Below are positions 52,387 to 61,322 of a stretch of DNA of 64,000 nt, in pieces. The stretch is from assembly GCF_019492185.1 (NCBI RefSeq), contig NZ_JAICCF010000003.1, positions 558,001-622,000 on the forward strand, written 5' to 3'. The DNA is from Chitinophaga rhizophila. GTDB lineage: Bacteria; Bacteroidota; Bacteroidia; Chitinophagales; Chitinophagaceae. Position numbers and translations under genes: made by a program. The notes beneath the pieces were generated by a model. It was not told the DNA's origin, did no database searches, and was given only the letters and a program-made list of their open reading frames with translations. Within the stretch, counting starts at the first letter, position 1; every line of letters starts with the position of its first letter.

Positions 52387-52394
52387 TAATTTTG
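52387..52394 (+). promoter_or_regulatory. Candidate -7 box TAATTTTG for the FNR-type gene
   Basis: A TAnnTTTG match 14 bases before the ATG at 52408. No -33 TTG at a good distance and no FNR box were seen, so it may be constitutive or use another activator. Confidence 0.5.
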
Positions 52395-52407
52395 CCAACT
52401 GAAACTT

Positions 52408-53118
52408 ATGTGTACGCCTTACCATAATGCCTCATGTGCGAATTGCCAGGACCGCTTTGGATCTATTTTATTCAAGGCAGAGAAGTGTAATCTGGAAGAA
52501 ATTGAGTCTGCGAAAGTTTGTACCACCTACAAAAAAGGACAGATCGTTTTTCAGGAAGGCGCTTATCCGTTCGGCATTTATTGCGTTAATTCAGGCAAGA
52601 TTAAGCTCTCCCACTGTGGAGACGACGGCCGCGAACAAATCGTTCGTCTGGCTAAACCCGGCGACATTATAGGTTACAAAGCACTGCTCAGCGCCGAGCG
52701 CTACACCGCTTCCGCTATAGCCCTGGACGATTCCTCCGTCTGCTTTATTCCTAAAGACCTTTTCATGAGCATATTGCAGAAAGATGCCAGCCTTTCCCTG
52801 GAAATGATGCGCATTCTCGCCAGCGAACTCAGAAAAGCAGAACTTAAAATCACACACCTGGCGCAAAAGCCTGTGCGTGAACGCCTTGCAGAAACACTCC
52901 TGTTTATAAAAGAAACTTATGGGGTAGAACAGGATGGCAGCACCCTCAACGTCCGCCTTTCCCGCGAAGAGATTGCCAACCTCGTCGGAACAGCTACAGA
53001 ATCTGCTATCCGTCTACTATCTGAATTTAAAAAAGACGGACTTATAGAACTCCAGGGTAAAAAAATCCGCCTGCTTAATCCGGAAGAACTGACCCGGACC
53101 GCCAACCTGCAGGATTAG
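52408..53118 (+). CDS. CRP/FNR-family regulator with N-terminal Cys cluster
   Basis: 236 aa. The N-terminus MCTPYHNASCANCQDRFGSI has C2, C10 and C13, with further Cys at 27 and 38, enough for an oxygen-labile Fe-S cluster of FNR type. The cyclic-nucleotide-binding fold covers about 25-145 (GQIVFQEGAYPFGIYCVNSG in part). The C-terminal HTH (LSREEIANLVGTATESAIRL, about 184-203) keeps Glu and Arg of the recognition helix that read the TTGAT half-site. It lies directly upstream of ccoI and the cbb3 genes, and FNR-type boxes lie before ccoI and ccoS. It is probably the oxygen sensor that controls them. Confidence 0.85.
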   Translation: MCTPYHNASCANCQDRFGSILFKAEKCNLEEIESAKVCTTYKKGQIVFQEGAYPFGIYCVNSGKIKLSHCGDDGREQIVRLAKPGDIIGYKALLSAERYTASAIALDDSSVCFIPKDLFMSILQKDASLSLEMMRILASELRKAELKITHLAQKPVRERLAETLLFIKETYGVEQDGSTLNVRLSREEIANLVGTATESAIRLLSEFKKDGLIELQGKKIRLLNPEELTRTANLQD

Positions 53119-53180
53119 TTTCTTCCACAAAGATACCACCACGCCTCACAGATCTCCACTGATACAGATCAGCCCTCACT

Positions 53181-53194
53181 TTGATACCCATCAT
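53181..53194 (+). promoter_or_regulatory. FNR-type box TTGAT-ACCC-ATCAT ahead of ccoI
   Basis: Nine of ten positions match TTGATnnnnATCAA. Its centre lies 29.5 bp before the T of the -7 box TAATTTTG and about -43.5 from the predicted transcription start, close to the class II activator position. Confidence 0.7.
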
Positions 53195-53224
53195 TGCCAC
53201 CTTTTCATGATGCCGGTAATTTTG
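53194..53224 (+). promoter_or_regulatory. Promoter of ccoI
   Basis: TTG at 53194-53196, a 20-base spacer and TAATTTTG at 53217-53224 give a strong consensus fit. The start of transcription would be near 53231, 10 bases before the ATG at 53241. The -33 element abuts the FNR-type box. Confidence 0.72.
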
Positions 53225-53240
53225 CAGCAAACCGTTTATC

Positions 53241-55634
53241 ATGGCAACAACCACTGTTATCCCGGATACCAGATTGCAATGTACCCACTGTGGAGAAGAT
53301 TGTCCGGACGACAAAATCGTCCTGGAAACCAATCACTTCTGCTGTGAAGGATGTAAACTGGTATACGAAATACTGAATGAAAACGGACTTTGCGATTACT
53401 ACACCCTGAATAATAATCCCGGCCAGTCACAACGTATCCCTGTACGTAAAGACAAATTTGCTTTTCTCGACGACCGGAAAATACAGCAACAACTGATTCA
53501 ATTCCAGGATGATAATCAGACACATATCACCTTTTATATTCCTCATATTCATTGCAGCTCCTGCCTGTGGTTACTAGAAAACCTCCATCGGCTGGATGCG
53601 GGCGTGCAACGGGTAACAGTTAATTTCTCCCGGAAAGAGACATTTATTGTATTCCGTCAGCAGGAAACGACCCTTCGCCGTATCGCTGAAATACTTACCA
53701 GCATCGGCTATGAACCTTATATCAGTCTGCAGGACCTGGGGCAGAAAAAGCCTCGTATCCAACGCGATCTGGTATACCGGCTGGGTGTAGCAGGCTTTTG
53801 TTTCGGCAATATCATGCTGCTCAGCTTCCCTGAATATTTTTCCAGTTATGGCTATTCTGATGAGAAGATGAACCACCTCTTCCGTTGGATGAACCTGACA
53901 CTTTCACTGCCCGTCTTTTTTTACAGCGCCCAGGTATTCTTCAGGTCTGCCTGGGGAGGCATAAAAACAGGATTCCTGAATATTGACGTTCCAATTGTAC
54001 TGGCTATTATTGTCACGTTTATCCGCAGTTTGACAGATGTGTTCAGCGGAGCGGGAGCCGGCTACTTTGATTCTATGACTGGTATTGTCTTTTTTATGCT
54101 GATTGGCAGAATATTGCAAGACAAGACGTACCAGGGTCTATCTTTCGACCGTGATTACACCGCCTATTTCCCTATTGCCGTCTCTGTGCTGAAAAGCGGA
54201 GAGGAAATCCCTACAGCGCTGCCTGATATCCGTACCAATGATACGCTCCTTATACACAACCAGGAACTGATCCCTGCGGATGGCATCCTGGTAAAAGGAA
54301 ATGCCGTAATAGATTATAGCTTTGTAACCGGAGAAGCTGTTCCTGTACATAAAAATACCGGCGAAATTGTATATGCCGGTGGCAAACAACTTGAAGGCAA
54401 TATTGAAATACTGACTATTAAAGAGGTGGCCCAAAGCTATCTCACCAGCCTGTGGAACAGAGACGAATTACGCAGTCCGGAGGAAAAAGCGCCTTCCTTC
54501 ATACATATGCTTAGCCGCTATTTCACCTGGGTCGTATTATCTGTTGCGGTAATCGCTGCTACCTACTGGTGGGCTAATGATCCCTCTCGCATATGGCCGG
54601 CAGTAACGGCTGTGCTGATCATTGCCTGCCCCTGTGCGCTACTGTTGGCGGCGTCTTTTACCAACGGACATATTCTGCGTATCCTCAGCCGGCAGCACTT
54701 ATACCTGCGTAACGCGGATGCGATAGAGCGGCTAGCAGCTATTGACCATATTGTATTCGATAAAACCGGTACGCTTACAGGTAAAGCAAAAGCAACTATT
54801 TCATACGAGGGCGATACTCTTTCGCCCGAAAAACTGATCGCTATTGGTACCCTGGCGGCACAGTCCAGCCATCCGCTCAGTAAGATGGTTGCCGCCTTCT
54901 GCGGAAAAGACGAACGCCTTCCTGTCAGGAACTTCCGTAGTATTGAGGCAAATGGCATCAGCGGATGGGTGGAATATAACTTTATACAGCTGGGCAACGC
55001 TACTTTTACAGGAGCCGTAAATAAGCCCCATACGGATGGTAGTACTGTATATGTAACTATTGATGGTCAACCGGCAGGGCGTTTTATTATCCGTCATCAA
55101 TATAGGGAAGGGATACAGGAGTTGCTGCAACAGCTGCAGCAACGGTATAAACTATCCCTGCTATCCGGCGACAATGATGCTGAGGGTAATTATCTGCAGC
55201 AGATCATGGGTCCTGGGGCAAGTCTTCACTTTGCACAACAGCCGGCTGACAAACTCAATTATGTCATTACTTTACAGCGGCAAGGCCATCATGTATTAAT
55301 GATCGGCGACGGATTAAATGACGCCGGCGCACTAAAACAAAGTGACGTAGGTATTTCTCTGACAGAAAGCAGTAACAATTTTACTCCTGCAAGTGATGGC
55401 ATACTTGAAGCCGCACAACTGGTACAATTACCCCGGCTGATCCGGACATGTACCAATAACCGGCGTATTATCATCATTACGTTTATCATCTCCCTTCTTT
55501 ACAACTTCATCGGACTATTCTTTGCCGTACAGGGTATTCTTTCTCCGCTGACGGCCGCGATACTCATGCCTGCCAGCTCTATCAGTATCGTGTTGCTGAC
55601 ATATGCACTGAGCGAGTGGATGAACAGATCATGA
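53241..55634 (+). CDS. ccoI: cbb3 oxidase-associated copper P-type ATPase CcoI
   Basis: 797 aa. Residues 14-38 hold a Cys-rich metal site (C14-x2-C17-x3-C21 and C34-C35-x2-C38), as in the CcoI/FixI N-terminal domain. A heavy-metal-associated domain follows, with HIHCSSCLWLLENL (about 100-113). Eight TM helices, with the transport motif ACPCALLLAA (about 462), DKTGTLTG (phospho-Asp, about 506), TGEAVPV, and the hinge MIGDGLNDAGAL (about 688). It exports Cu(I) across the inner membrane for insertion into the cbb3 oxidase CuB site. It is preceded by an FNR-type box. Confidence 0.92.
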   Translation: MATTTVIPDTRLQCTHCGEDCPDDKIVLETNHFCCEGCKLVYEILNENGLCDYYTLNNNPGQSQRIPVRKDKFAFLDDRKIQQQLIQFQDDNQTHITFYIPHIHCSSCLWLLENLHRLDAGVQRVTVNFSRKETFIVFRQQETTLRRIAEILTSIGYEPYISLQDLGQKKPRIQRDLVYRLGVAGFCFGNIMLLSFPEYFSSYGYSDEKMNHLFRWMNLTLSLPVFFYSAQVFFRSAWGGIKTGFLNIDVPIVLAIIVTFIRSLTDVFSGAGAGYFDSMTGIVFFMLIGRILQDKTYQGLSFDRDYTAYFPIAVSVLKSGEEIPTALPDIRTNDTLLIHNQELIPADGILVKGNAVIDYSFVTGEAVPVHKNTGEIVYAGGKQLEGNIEILTIKEVAQSYLTSLWNRDELRSPEEKAPSFIHMLSRYFTWVVLSVAVIAATYWWANDPSRIWPAVTAVLIIACPCALLLAASFTNGHILRILSRQHLYLRNADAIERLAAIDHIVFDKTGTLTGKAKATISYEGDTLSPEKLIAIGTLAAQSSHPLSKMVAAFCGKDERLPVRNFRSIEANGISGWVEYNFIQLGNATFTGAVNKPHTDGSTVYVTIDGQPAGRFIIRHQYREGIQELLQQLQQRYKLSLLSGDNDAEGNYLQQIMGPGASLHFAQQPADKLNYVITLQRQGHHVLMIGDGLNDAGALKQSDVGISLTESSNNFTPASDGILEAAQLVQLPRLIRTCTNNRRIIIITFIISLLYNFIGLFFAVQGILSPLTAAILMPASSISIVLLTYALSEWMNRS

Positions 55635-55652
55635 TATGAATCAGTATACCGG

Positions 55653-55666
55653 TTGAGCAGCATCAT
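55653..55666 (+). promoter_or_regulatory. FNR-type box TTGAG-CAGC-ATCAT ahead of ccoS
   Basis: Eight of ten positions match TTGATnnnnATCAA. Its centre is 29.5 bp before the T of the -7 box TAGCTTTG at 55689, exactly the same spacing as the box ahead of ccoI. The shared geometry makes it more credible than the match alone. Confidence 0.6.
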
Positions 55667-55688
55667 CGTACCCGCAACAGCAACAGGC

Positions 55689-55696
55689 TAGCTTTG
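55689..55696 (+). promoter_or_regulatory. -7 box TAGCTTTG of the ccoS-ccoNOQP operon
   Basis: A TAnnTTTG match; predicted transcription start near 55703, 19 bases before the ccoS ATG. There is no TTG -33 element, which fits a promoter that depends on an activator at the upstream FNR-type box. Confidence 0.55.
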
Positions 55697-55721
55697 TTCA
55701 TGGAAATTAAAACCAATTACT

Positions 55722-55937
55722 ATGAGCGTGATCATCATCCTTCTCGGAGCCAGCCTGCTGGTGGCAATCTTCTTCCTGGCGGCTTTTATATGGTCAGTAA
55801 GGAACGGGCAATTTGAAGATAATTTCTCTCCTGCGCACCGTGTGCTGTTCGAAACAAAACCTGCTGAAACTTCTACCTGCAAGTCAGGGAATGCATGTAC
55901 GAATATTAACTGCAAATCACGCATCTGCAAAAACTAA
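55722..55937 (+). CDS. ccoS: cbb3 oxidase maturation protein CcoS
   Basis: 71 aa. One N-terminal TM helix (about 3-26) is followed by FIWSVRNGQFED (about 27-38), the CcoS signature (W-x(4)-GQF-D/E-D). A C-terminal tail has four Cys (STCKSGNACTNINCKSRICK), an extension that could bind copper or iron. CcoS is needed for cofactor insertion into cbb3 oxidase in other bacteria. It lies between ccoI and ccoNO. Confidence 0.88.
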   Translation: MSVIIILLGASLLVAIFFLAAFIWSVRNGQFEDNFSPAHRVLFETKPAETSTCKSGNACTNINCKSRICKN

Positions 55938-55990
55938 TACACCTCATATCTACTAGCAACGCATCTCTTATAATTCGTAATTGAACAAAC

Positions 55991-58117
55991 ATGTCTCTCG
56001 AAAAATTTTCGTACGATAACCGTACCGTGAAATGGTTTGCATACGCCTGTATCGGCTGGGGGCTGGTCGGCATGCTGGCCGGACTGTGGGCTGCGCTGGC
56101 GCTTGTGCTGCCTGACCTTAATCTCGCCTATGCACCAACAACATTCGGCCGTCTCAGGCCAGTACACACCAATGCTGTCATCTTCGCCTTTGTCGGTAAT
56201 GGCATCTTCATGGGGGTGTATTATTCACTACAGCGGTTATGTAAAGCCCGCATGTTCAGCGATCTGCTGAGCAAAATACACTTCTGGGGATGGCAGGCTA
56301 TCATTGCCGGTGGCGCACTGACCTTACTGATGGGGTATACTACCGGTAAAGAATACGCAGAACTGGAGTGGCCTTTCGACATTGCTATTACCCTGATATG
56401 GGTGGTGTTTGGCGCTAACATGCTGGGTACCATCCTGCGTCGTCGTGAAACACACCTTTATGTGGCCATCTGGTTCTACATCGGTACATGGGTAGCAATC
56501 GCAATGCTACACATTGTTAACTCCTTTGAGATGCCGATATCCTTCCTGAAAAGTTACTCCTGGTATGCAGGCGTACAGGATGCACTGGTACAATGGTGGT
56601 ATGGACACAATGCAGTAGCATTCTTCCTCACCACACCTTACCTGGGTCTGATGTACTACTTTGTACCTAAAGCAGCCAACAGACCGGTGTACTCATACCG
56701 CTGGTCTATTATCCACTTCTGGGCACTGATCTTTATCTATATCTGGGCAGGACCACACCATCTGTTATACACCGCATTACCTGAATGGGCACAATCTCTG
56801 GGTACCGTTTTCTCTATTATGCTGATTGCGCCATCCTGGGGCGGTATGCTGAACGGGTTGCTGACACTGAGAGGTGCATGGGATCGTGTTAGAGAAGACG
56901 CTATTCTGAAATTCTTTGTAGTAGCGCTTACCTGTTATGGTATGGCCACTTTTGAAGGACCGATGCTTTCCTTAAAAAATGTGAATGCTATCAGTCACTA
57001 CACCGACTGGACTATTGCACACGTACACGTAGGCGCTTTGGGATGGAACGGCTTCCTAACCTTCGGTATCCTTTACTGGTTACTGCCACGTATGTTCAAC
57101 ACTGAACTGTATTCCCGCAAATGGGCAAATACACACTTCTGGCTGGGTACACTGGGTATTATATTCTATGTGGTACCACTGTACTGGGCTGCCTTTACAC
57201 AAAGCATGATGTGGAAACAGTTTACACCGGAAGGACAGCTGAAATTCCAGTTCCTGGAAACAGTGAATACGGTAGTTCCAATGTACGCATTACGTGGATT
57301 AGGTGGTCTGTTATACATATCCGGCGTTATACTGATGATCGTAAACGTTGCTAAAACCGTACGCCGCGGAACATTTGTTGCCGATGAACCTGCAGAAGCT
57401 GCACCATTACCCAAAGAAGTTCATACCCATGGTAAGTCTCACTGGCACAACTGGATAGAACGCAGACCTATACAGCTTGCTGTATTCAGCCTGATCGTTG
57501 TGGGCATAGGTGGTATCCTGGAAATGATCCCAACCTTCCTGGTAAGAAGCAATATACCTACCATTACCAGTGTAAAACCATATACTCCGCTTGAACTGCA
57601 TGGCCGTGATGTATATATCCGCGAAGGATGTTATACCTGTCACTCCCAGATGATCCGTCCGTTTAGAGACGAGGTAGCCCGTTACGGAGAATATTCCAAG
57701 GCTGGTGAGTTTGTATATGACCACCCGTTTCAGTGGGGTTCTAAAAGGACAGGCCCCGACCTGGCCAGATTAGGGGGTAAATATCCTGACTCATGGCACT
57801 ACAACCACATGCTGGATCCAACATCTATGTCTCCGGGATCCATCATGCCACAGTATCCATGGTTGTTTGATGACAAGATCGATAAGGCGAAAACACCTGC
57901 AATGATCAATGCCATGAGAAAACTGGGCGTTCCTTATCCGGCAGGTTTTGAAACGCAGGCAAATACCGATATGCTGAAACAGGCAACTGAAATTTCAGAA
58001 AGGCTGAAGAAAGATAAGCTGGAAGTAGGACCTGATAAAGAGATCGTAGCGCTTATCGCTTACCTGCAACGTCTGGGTGCTGATATTAAAAACAATACCA
58101 CCGCGGAGAAACAATAA
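55991..58117 (+). CDS. ccoNO: cbb3-type cytochrome c oxidase, fused CcoN-CcoO
   Basis: 708 aa. Residues 1 to about 470 are CcoN, the 12-TM haem-copper subunit: RLRPVHTNAVIFAFVGNGIF (His ligand of low-spin haem), WWYGHNAVAFFLT (CuB/haem region), AGPHHLLYTALPEW and HYTDWTIAHVHVGALGWNGF. Residues about 490-708 are CcoO, a membrane-anchored monohaem cytochrome c with REGCYTCHSQMIRPF (CxxCH about 548-552) and an axial Met region such as GSIMPQYPWL. The fusion is usual in Bacteroidota. It reduces O2 with high affinity and pumps protons. Confidence 0.95.
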   Translation: MSLEKFSYDNRTVKWFAYACIGWGLVGMLAGLWAALALVLPDLNLAYAPTTFGRLRPVHTNAVIFAFVGNGIFMGVYYSLQRLCKARMFSDLLSKIHFWGWQAIIAGGALTLLMGYTTGKEYAELEWPFDIAITLIWVVFGANMLGTILRRRETHLYVAIWFYIGTWVAIAMLHIVNSFEMPISFLKSYSWYAGVQDALVQWWYGHNAVAFFLTTPYLGLMYYFVPKAANRPVYSYRWSIIHFWALIFIYIWAGPHHLLYTALPEWAQSLGTVFSIMLIAPSWGGMLNGLLTLRGAWDRVREDAILKFFVVALTCYGMATFEGPMLSLKNVNAISHYTDWTIAHVHVGALGWNGFLTFGILYWLLPRMFNTELYSRKWANTHFWLGTLGIIFYVVPLYWAAFTQSMMWKQFTPEGQLKFQFLETVNTVVPMYALRGLGGLLYISGVILMIVNVAKTVRRGTFVADEPAEAAPLPKEVHTHGKSHWHNWIERRPIQLAVFSLIVVGIGGILEMIPTFLVRSNIPTITSVKPYTPLELHGRDVYIREGCYTCHSQMIRPFRDEVARYGEYSKAGEFVYDHPFQWGSKRTGPDLARLGGKYPDSWHYNHMLDPTSMSPGSIMPQYPWLFDDKIDKAKTPAMINAMRKLGVPYPAGFETQANTDMLKQATEISERLKKDKLEVGPDKEIVALIAYLQRLGADIKNNTTAEKQ

Positions 58118-58144
58118 TCTGAACAATTGTAAATCAAGCAAGAC

Positions 58145-58309
58145 ATGAAGTTTATCAATTATCTGGAATCTATCACAGGCGTGAGTATTTATCCGCTTAG
58201 TTCACTGTGCATCTTTACAGTATTCTTCATATTCGCTGCATTCTGGGCATTCAAGGCAGATAAAGGCATGATAGATCATATCCGCAATATCCCGCTGGAT
58301 GATCACTAA
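58145..58309 (+). CDS. ccoQ: Small cbb3 oxidase subunit CcoQ
   Basis: 54 aa, ATG at 58145 to TAA at 58307-58309. One TM helix (about residues 15-35, YPLSSLCIFTVFFIFAAFWA) is followed by a charged tail KADKGMIDHI ending DDH. Size, topology and position between ccoNO and ccoP identify CcoQ. It lies 27 bp after ccoNO and 39 bp before ccoP. Confidence 0.85.
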   Translation: MKFINYLESITGVSIYPLSSLCIFTVFFIFAAFWAFKADKGMIDHIRNIPLDDH

Positions 58310-58348
58310 TGACGCGCTGCTCGTTTACTATTCTCCAATTGCAACATT

Positions 58349-59452
58349 ATGAACAAGAAATCAATCACTATAACAGGCCTTTCTCTTTTTTCCCTGTGCC
58401 TCCTGAGCACTCTTCCGGCAGCAGCCCAATATAAACCTGCGCCTCCTTCAGAAGTGTGGCACCCTGTCGCTCTTGTATTACTGACGGTTATCATTGGATT
58501 GCTTATCGCAATTGTGGTGCTGGGCAGCGCAGTGATCAGTGCCATGGACATCTACAGGGACCGCATCAAAAGTGAAAAAAGCAAAGCAGTTGCTACTATC
58601 GTGTTACTGCTGGCCGGTCTCTTTTCGGCCGATAGCGTATTTGCACAGGAAACAACTGAAGCGGCAAAAGCCGTATCTACTACTGTGGTATCCGGACTGT
58701 CAGATACTTCTTTTTACCTGCTGATCTCTGTGATCACGCTACAGATACTGATCATCATCAGTATGTTATACACCCTGCGCGTGCTGGTCGGTATAAAAAG
58801 TAAAAAGAAGAAGAAAAAAGAAGAGATCCCCGGTAAACCGAAAGTTAACTGGTTTGAACGCCTCAATGATACCAAGTCACTGGATGCCGCTTCTGAAGAA
58901 GAACAGGATATGGGCCACGACTATGATGGTATCCGTGAGCTGAACAACCCTACACCTCCCTGGTGGAGATGGAGCTTCTACTTCAGCATTGTGTTTGCCG
59001 TAGTCTATTTCTGGCGCTTCCAGATAACACACTCTGCACCTTCCCAGCTGGAAGAACTGGCTATTGCGGAAGCCGCAGCCGCAGAAGCAAAAGAAGAATA
59101 CCTTAAAAATGCCGCTAACAATATCGACGAAAACAATGTCACCCTCCTCACAGGAGCCGATGATATTGCCGGCGGACAGAAACTCTTTGCTGCCAACTGT
59201 GCTGCCTGTCATGGCGCTGAGGGACAGGGTGTTGTAGGTCCCAACCTTACAGATGATTACTGGTTGCATGGCGGACAACTAAAAGAAGTCTTCTCGACCA
59301 TTAAATACGGTGTACCTGAAAAAGGAATGAAGTCATGGAAAGATGACTTCTCACCCAAACAACTGGCTCAATTGGCCAGCTATATCAAGAGTATACACGG
59401 TTCCAATCCTCCTAATCCTAAAGAACAGCAGGGTACATTGGAGAAAGAATAA
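58349..59452 (+). CDS. ccoP: cbb3 oxidase cytochrome c subunit CcoP
   Basis: 367 aa. An N-terminal hydrophobic leader (about 5-26), two TM segments near 38-68 and 120-142, a Lys-rich loop KSKKKKKKEE, then the CcoP_N-like HDYDGIRELNNPTPPWWRWS (about 190-209) and a TM helix (about 208-228). A single cytochrome c domain follows, with FAANCAACHGAEGQG (CxxCH about 283-287) and VPEKGMKSW for the axial Met. Many CcoP have two haem sites; only one CxxCH is present. The N-terminal extra TM segments are typical of the longer Bacteroidota form. Confidence 0.92.
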   Translation: MNKKSITITGLSLFSLCLLSTLPAAAQYKPAPPSEVWHPVALVLLTVIIGLLIAIVVLGSAVISAMDIYRDRIKSEKSKAVATIVLLLAGLFSADSVFAQETTEAAKAVSTTVVSGLSDTSFYLLISVITLQILIIISMLYTLRVLVGIKSKKKKKKEEIPGKPKVNWFERLNDTKSLDAASEEEQDMGHDYDGIRELNNPTPPWWRWSFYFSIVFAVVYFWRFQITHSAPSQLEELAIAEAAAAEAKEEYLKNAANNIDENNVTLLTGADDIAGGQKLFAANCAACHGAEGQGVVGPNLTDDYWLHGGQLKEVFSTIKYGVPEKGMKSWKDDFSPKQLAQLASYIKSIHGSNPPNPKEQQGTLEKE

Positions 59453-59467
59453 ATAAAAGCATTTGTG

Positions 59468-60850
59468 ATGGAAGAAACGTTCAGAGATAGTCTTGCTACT
59501 GTTGATAAACAGGGGAAAAGAAGCTGGATTTACAGCCAGCGACCGAAAGGAAAATTGTATAACGCGAGGAGTGTGCTGAGCTTCCTTTATTTCCTTGCGT
59601 TTTTCGCCGGCCCGTTCATTAAATTGAACGGCCGGCCCCTGTTTTTGTTCAACGTAGTAGAAGGCCGCTTTATCCTGTTTGGAGCCATATTCTGGCCACA
59701 GGATTTTTTCATTTTCGGACTGGCAATGGTTGCCTTTATTCTCTTCATCGTCTTGTTTACCATGGCCTTTGGCCGACTCTTTTGCGGATGGGCATGTCCA
59801 CAAACCATCTTTATGGAAATGCTCTTCCGCAAAATTGAATACTGGATTGAAGGAGATGCTGCTGCACAAAAACTACTCAGTCAGGCACCCTGGCATACAG
59901 ATAAAATCATCAAGAAAACCAGTAAACATATCCTCTTCTACCTCTTGTCCTTCCTGATCGCTAATACCTTCCTGGCATATGTAATTGGTATAGACAGCCT
60001 GATTGAAATTATAACTGGACCAGTTGCGGAACATACCGGCGGACTCGCAGCCATGACCATCTTTGCTGCCGTGTTCTACGGCGTATTCGCTTTCTTCAGA
60101 GAACAGGTGTGTACCGTTGTATGCCCTTACGGACGCTTACAAGGGGTACTGCTGGACAGAGACTCTGTGGTGGTTGCTTATGATTACACCAGGGGAGAAC
60201 CAAGAGGCCGTTTTAAAAAAAATGCGGATAAGAACCTGGGCGATTGTATTGATTGCTATCAATGTGTCAAGGTTTGCCCTACCGGTATCGACATCCGTAA
60301 TGGTACCCAGCTGGAATGTGTCAACTGTACCGCCTGTATTGACGCCTGTAACTTCATGATGGAGAAAACCGGCCGGCCACTGAACCTGATCCGTTACGCT
60401 TCAGAGAATGGTATTGCCAATAAACAGCCTTTGCGTTTTACACCAAGGTTCAGAGTATACAGCTCCATCCTGGTAATATTACTGACCGCCATCACCTGGA
60501 TGCTGGCAAGCAGAAAACCAGTAAGCGGCACCATCATCCGTACAGCAGGTATGTTATACCAGGAGAGGGGACAAGACAGCATTTCAAACCTCTACAGGAT
60601 TAAACTGGTCAATAAAACAACAGCTGATATTCCGCTTACCCTGAAACTGGAAGATACACCCGGGCATATTGAACTGCTCGGTCATCAACAAATTCTGGTA
60701 AAGGAAGAACAACAGGGAGAAGGCATATTCTTCATCGTTCTTCCCCGTGATGCGATCAGCAAACGTAAAACCGCATTGCGCATTTCCCTTTACGAAGGAG
60801 AAAAAAAGACCGGTACGCTACAAACTACCTTTCTGGGACCGGCAAGATAA
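59468..60850 (+). CDS. ccoG: cbb3 oxidase assembly ferredoxin-like protein CcoG
   Basis: 460 aa from the ATG at 59468; a GTG at 59465 directly precedes it. There are five or so TM helices. GWACPQTIFMEMLFRKIEYW (about 118-137) is a CcoG hallmark. Two 4Fe-4S ferredoxin motifs follow, C-x2-C-x2-C-x3-CP (DCIDCYQCVKVCPTG, about 258-272) and C-x2-C-x2-C-x3-C (LECVNCTACIDACNFM, about 282-297). A C-terminal Ig-like domain is periplasmic. CcoG (RdxA/FixG) reduces Cu(II) for oxidase assembly. Confidence 0.94.
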   Translation: MEETFRDSLATVDKQGKRSWIYSQRPKGKLYNARSVLSFLYFLAFFAGPFIKLNGRPLFLFNVVEGRFILFGAIFWPQDFFIFGLAMVAFILFIVLFTMAFGRLFCGWACPQTIFMEMLFRKIEYWIEGDAAAQKLLSQAPWHTDKIIKKTSKHILFYLLSFLIANTFLAYVIGIDSLIEIITGPVAEHTGGLAAMTIFAAVFYGVFAFFREQVCTVVCPYGRLQGVLLDRDSVVVAYDYTRGEPRGRFKKNADKNLGDCIDCYQCVKVCPTGIDIRNGTQLECVNCTACIDACNFMMEKTGRPLNLIRYASENGIANKQPLRFTPRFRVYSSILVILLTAITWMLASRKPVSGTIIRTAGMLYQERGQDSISNLYRIKLVNKTTADIPLTLKLEDTPGHIELLGHQQILVKEEQQGEGIFFIVLPRDAISKRKTALRISLYEGEKKTGTLQTTFLGPAR

Positions 60851-60878
60851 TTTTCATCATCCTATAAAATAACAGATC

Positions 60879-61316
60879 ATGCACTGGGGTCATAAAATCA
60901 TTATTGTATTTATAGTTTTTGCAGCAGGCATACTTACCCTGGTCACCAAAAGCATGCGTACACGCATTGATATGGTTACACCAGACTACTATGCAGAGGA
61001 ACTTAAGTACCAGCAGGTAATAGACGGAAGGAGAGAGGCAAAGTCCCTGTCTGCACCAGTCAGTATCAACCAGTCGCCACAGTCTATTGGCGTGCTGTTT
61101 CCGTCAGAAATGCATGGTATCACTATGAAAGGCAATGTCTTATTCTACCGGGCGTCAGATTCCCGCCAGGATGTGTCACTTCCCCTCCAGCTGGATGAAA
61201 ATGGCCTGATGCTGGTTAGCAAACAGCGGTTCCATAAAGGCAACTACCGCGTAAAATTGCAATGGGAAGCCGGCGGTAAATCTTACTACCAGGAAAACTT
61301 CGTCACCGTTAACTGA
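60879..61316 (+). CDS. ccoH: cbb3 oxidase assembly protein CcoH/FixH
   Basis: 145 aa. One N-terminal TM helix (about 5-26) is followed by the FixH signature VTPDYYAEELKYQQVIDGRR (about 35-54), then a beta-rich periplasmic domain to the C-terminus (GNYRVKLQWEAGGKSYYQEN, about 122-141). CcoH/FixH stabilises assembly of the cbb3 oxidase. It lies 28 bp after ccoG and 6 bp before the SafE-like gene. Confidence 0.9.
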   Translation: MHWGHKIIIVFIVFAAGILTLVTKSMRTRIDMVTPDYYAEELKYQQVIDGRREAKSLSAPVSINQSPQSIGVLFPSEMHGITMKGNVLFYRASDSRQDVSLPLQLDENGLMLVSKQRFHKGNYRVKLQWEAGGKSYYQENFVTVN

Positions 61317-61322
61317 TTCATC

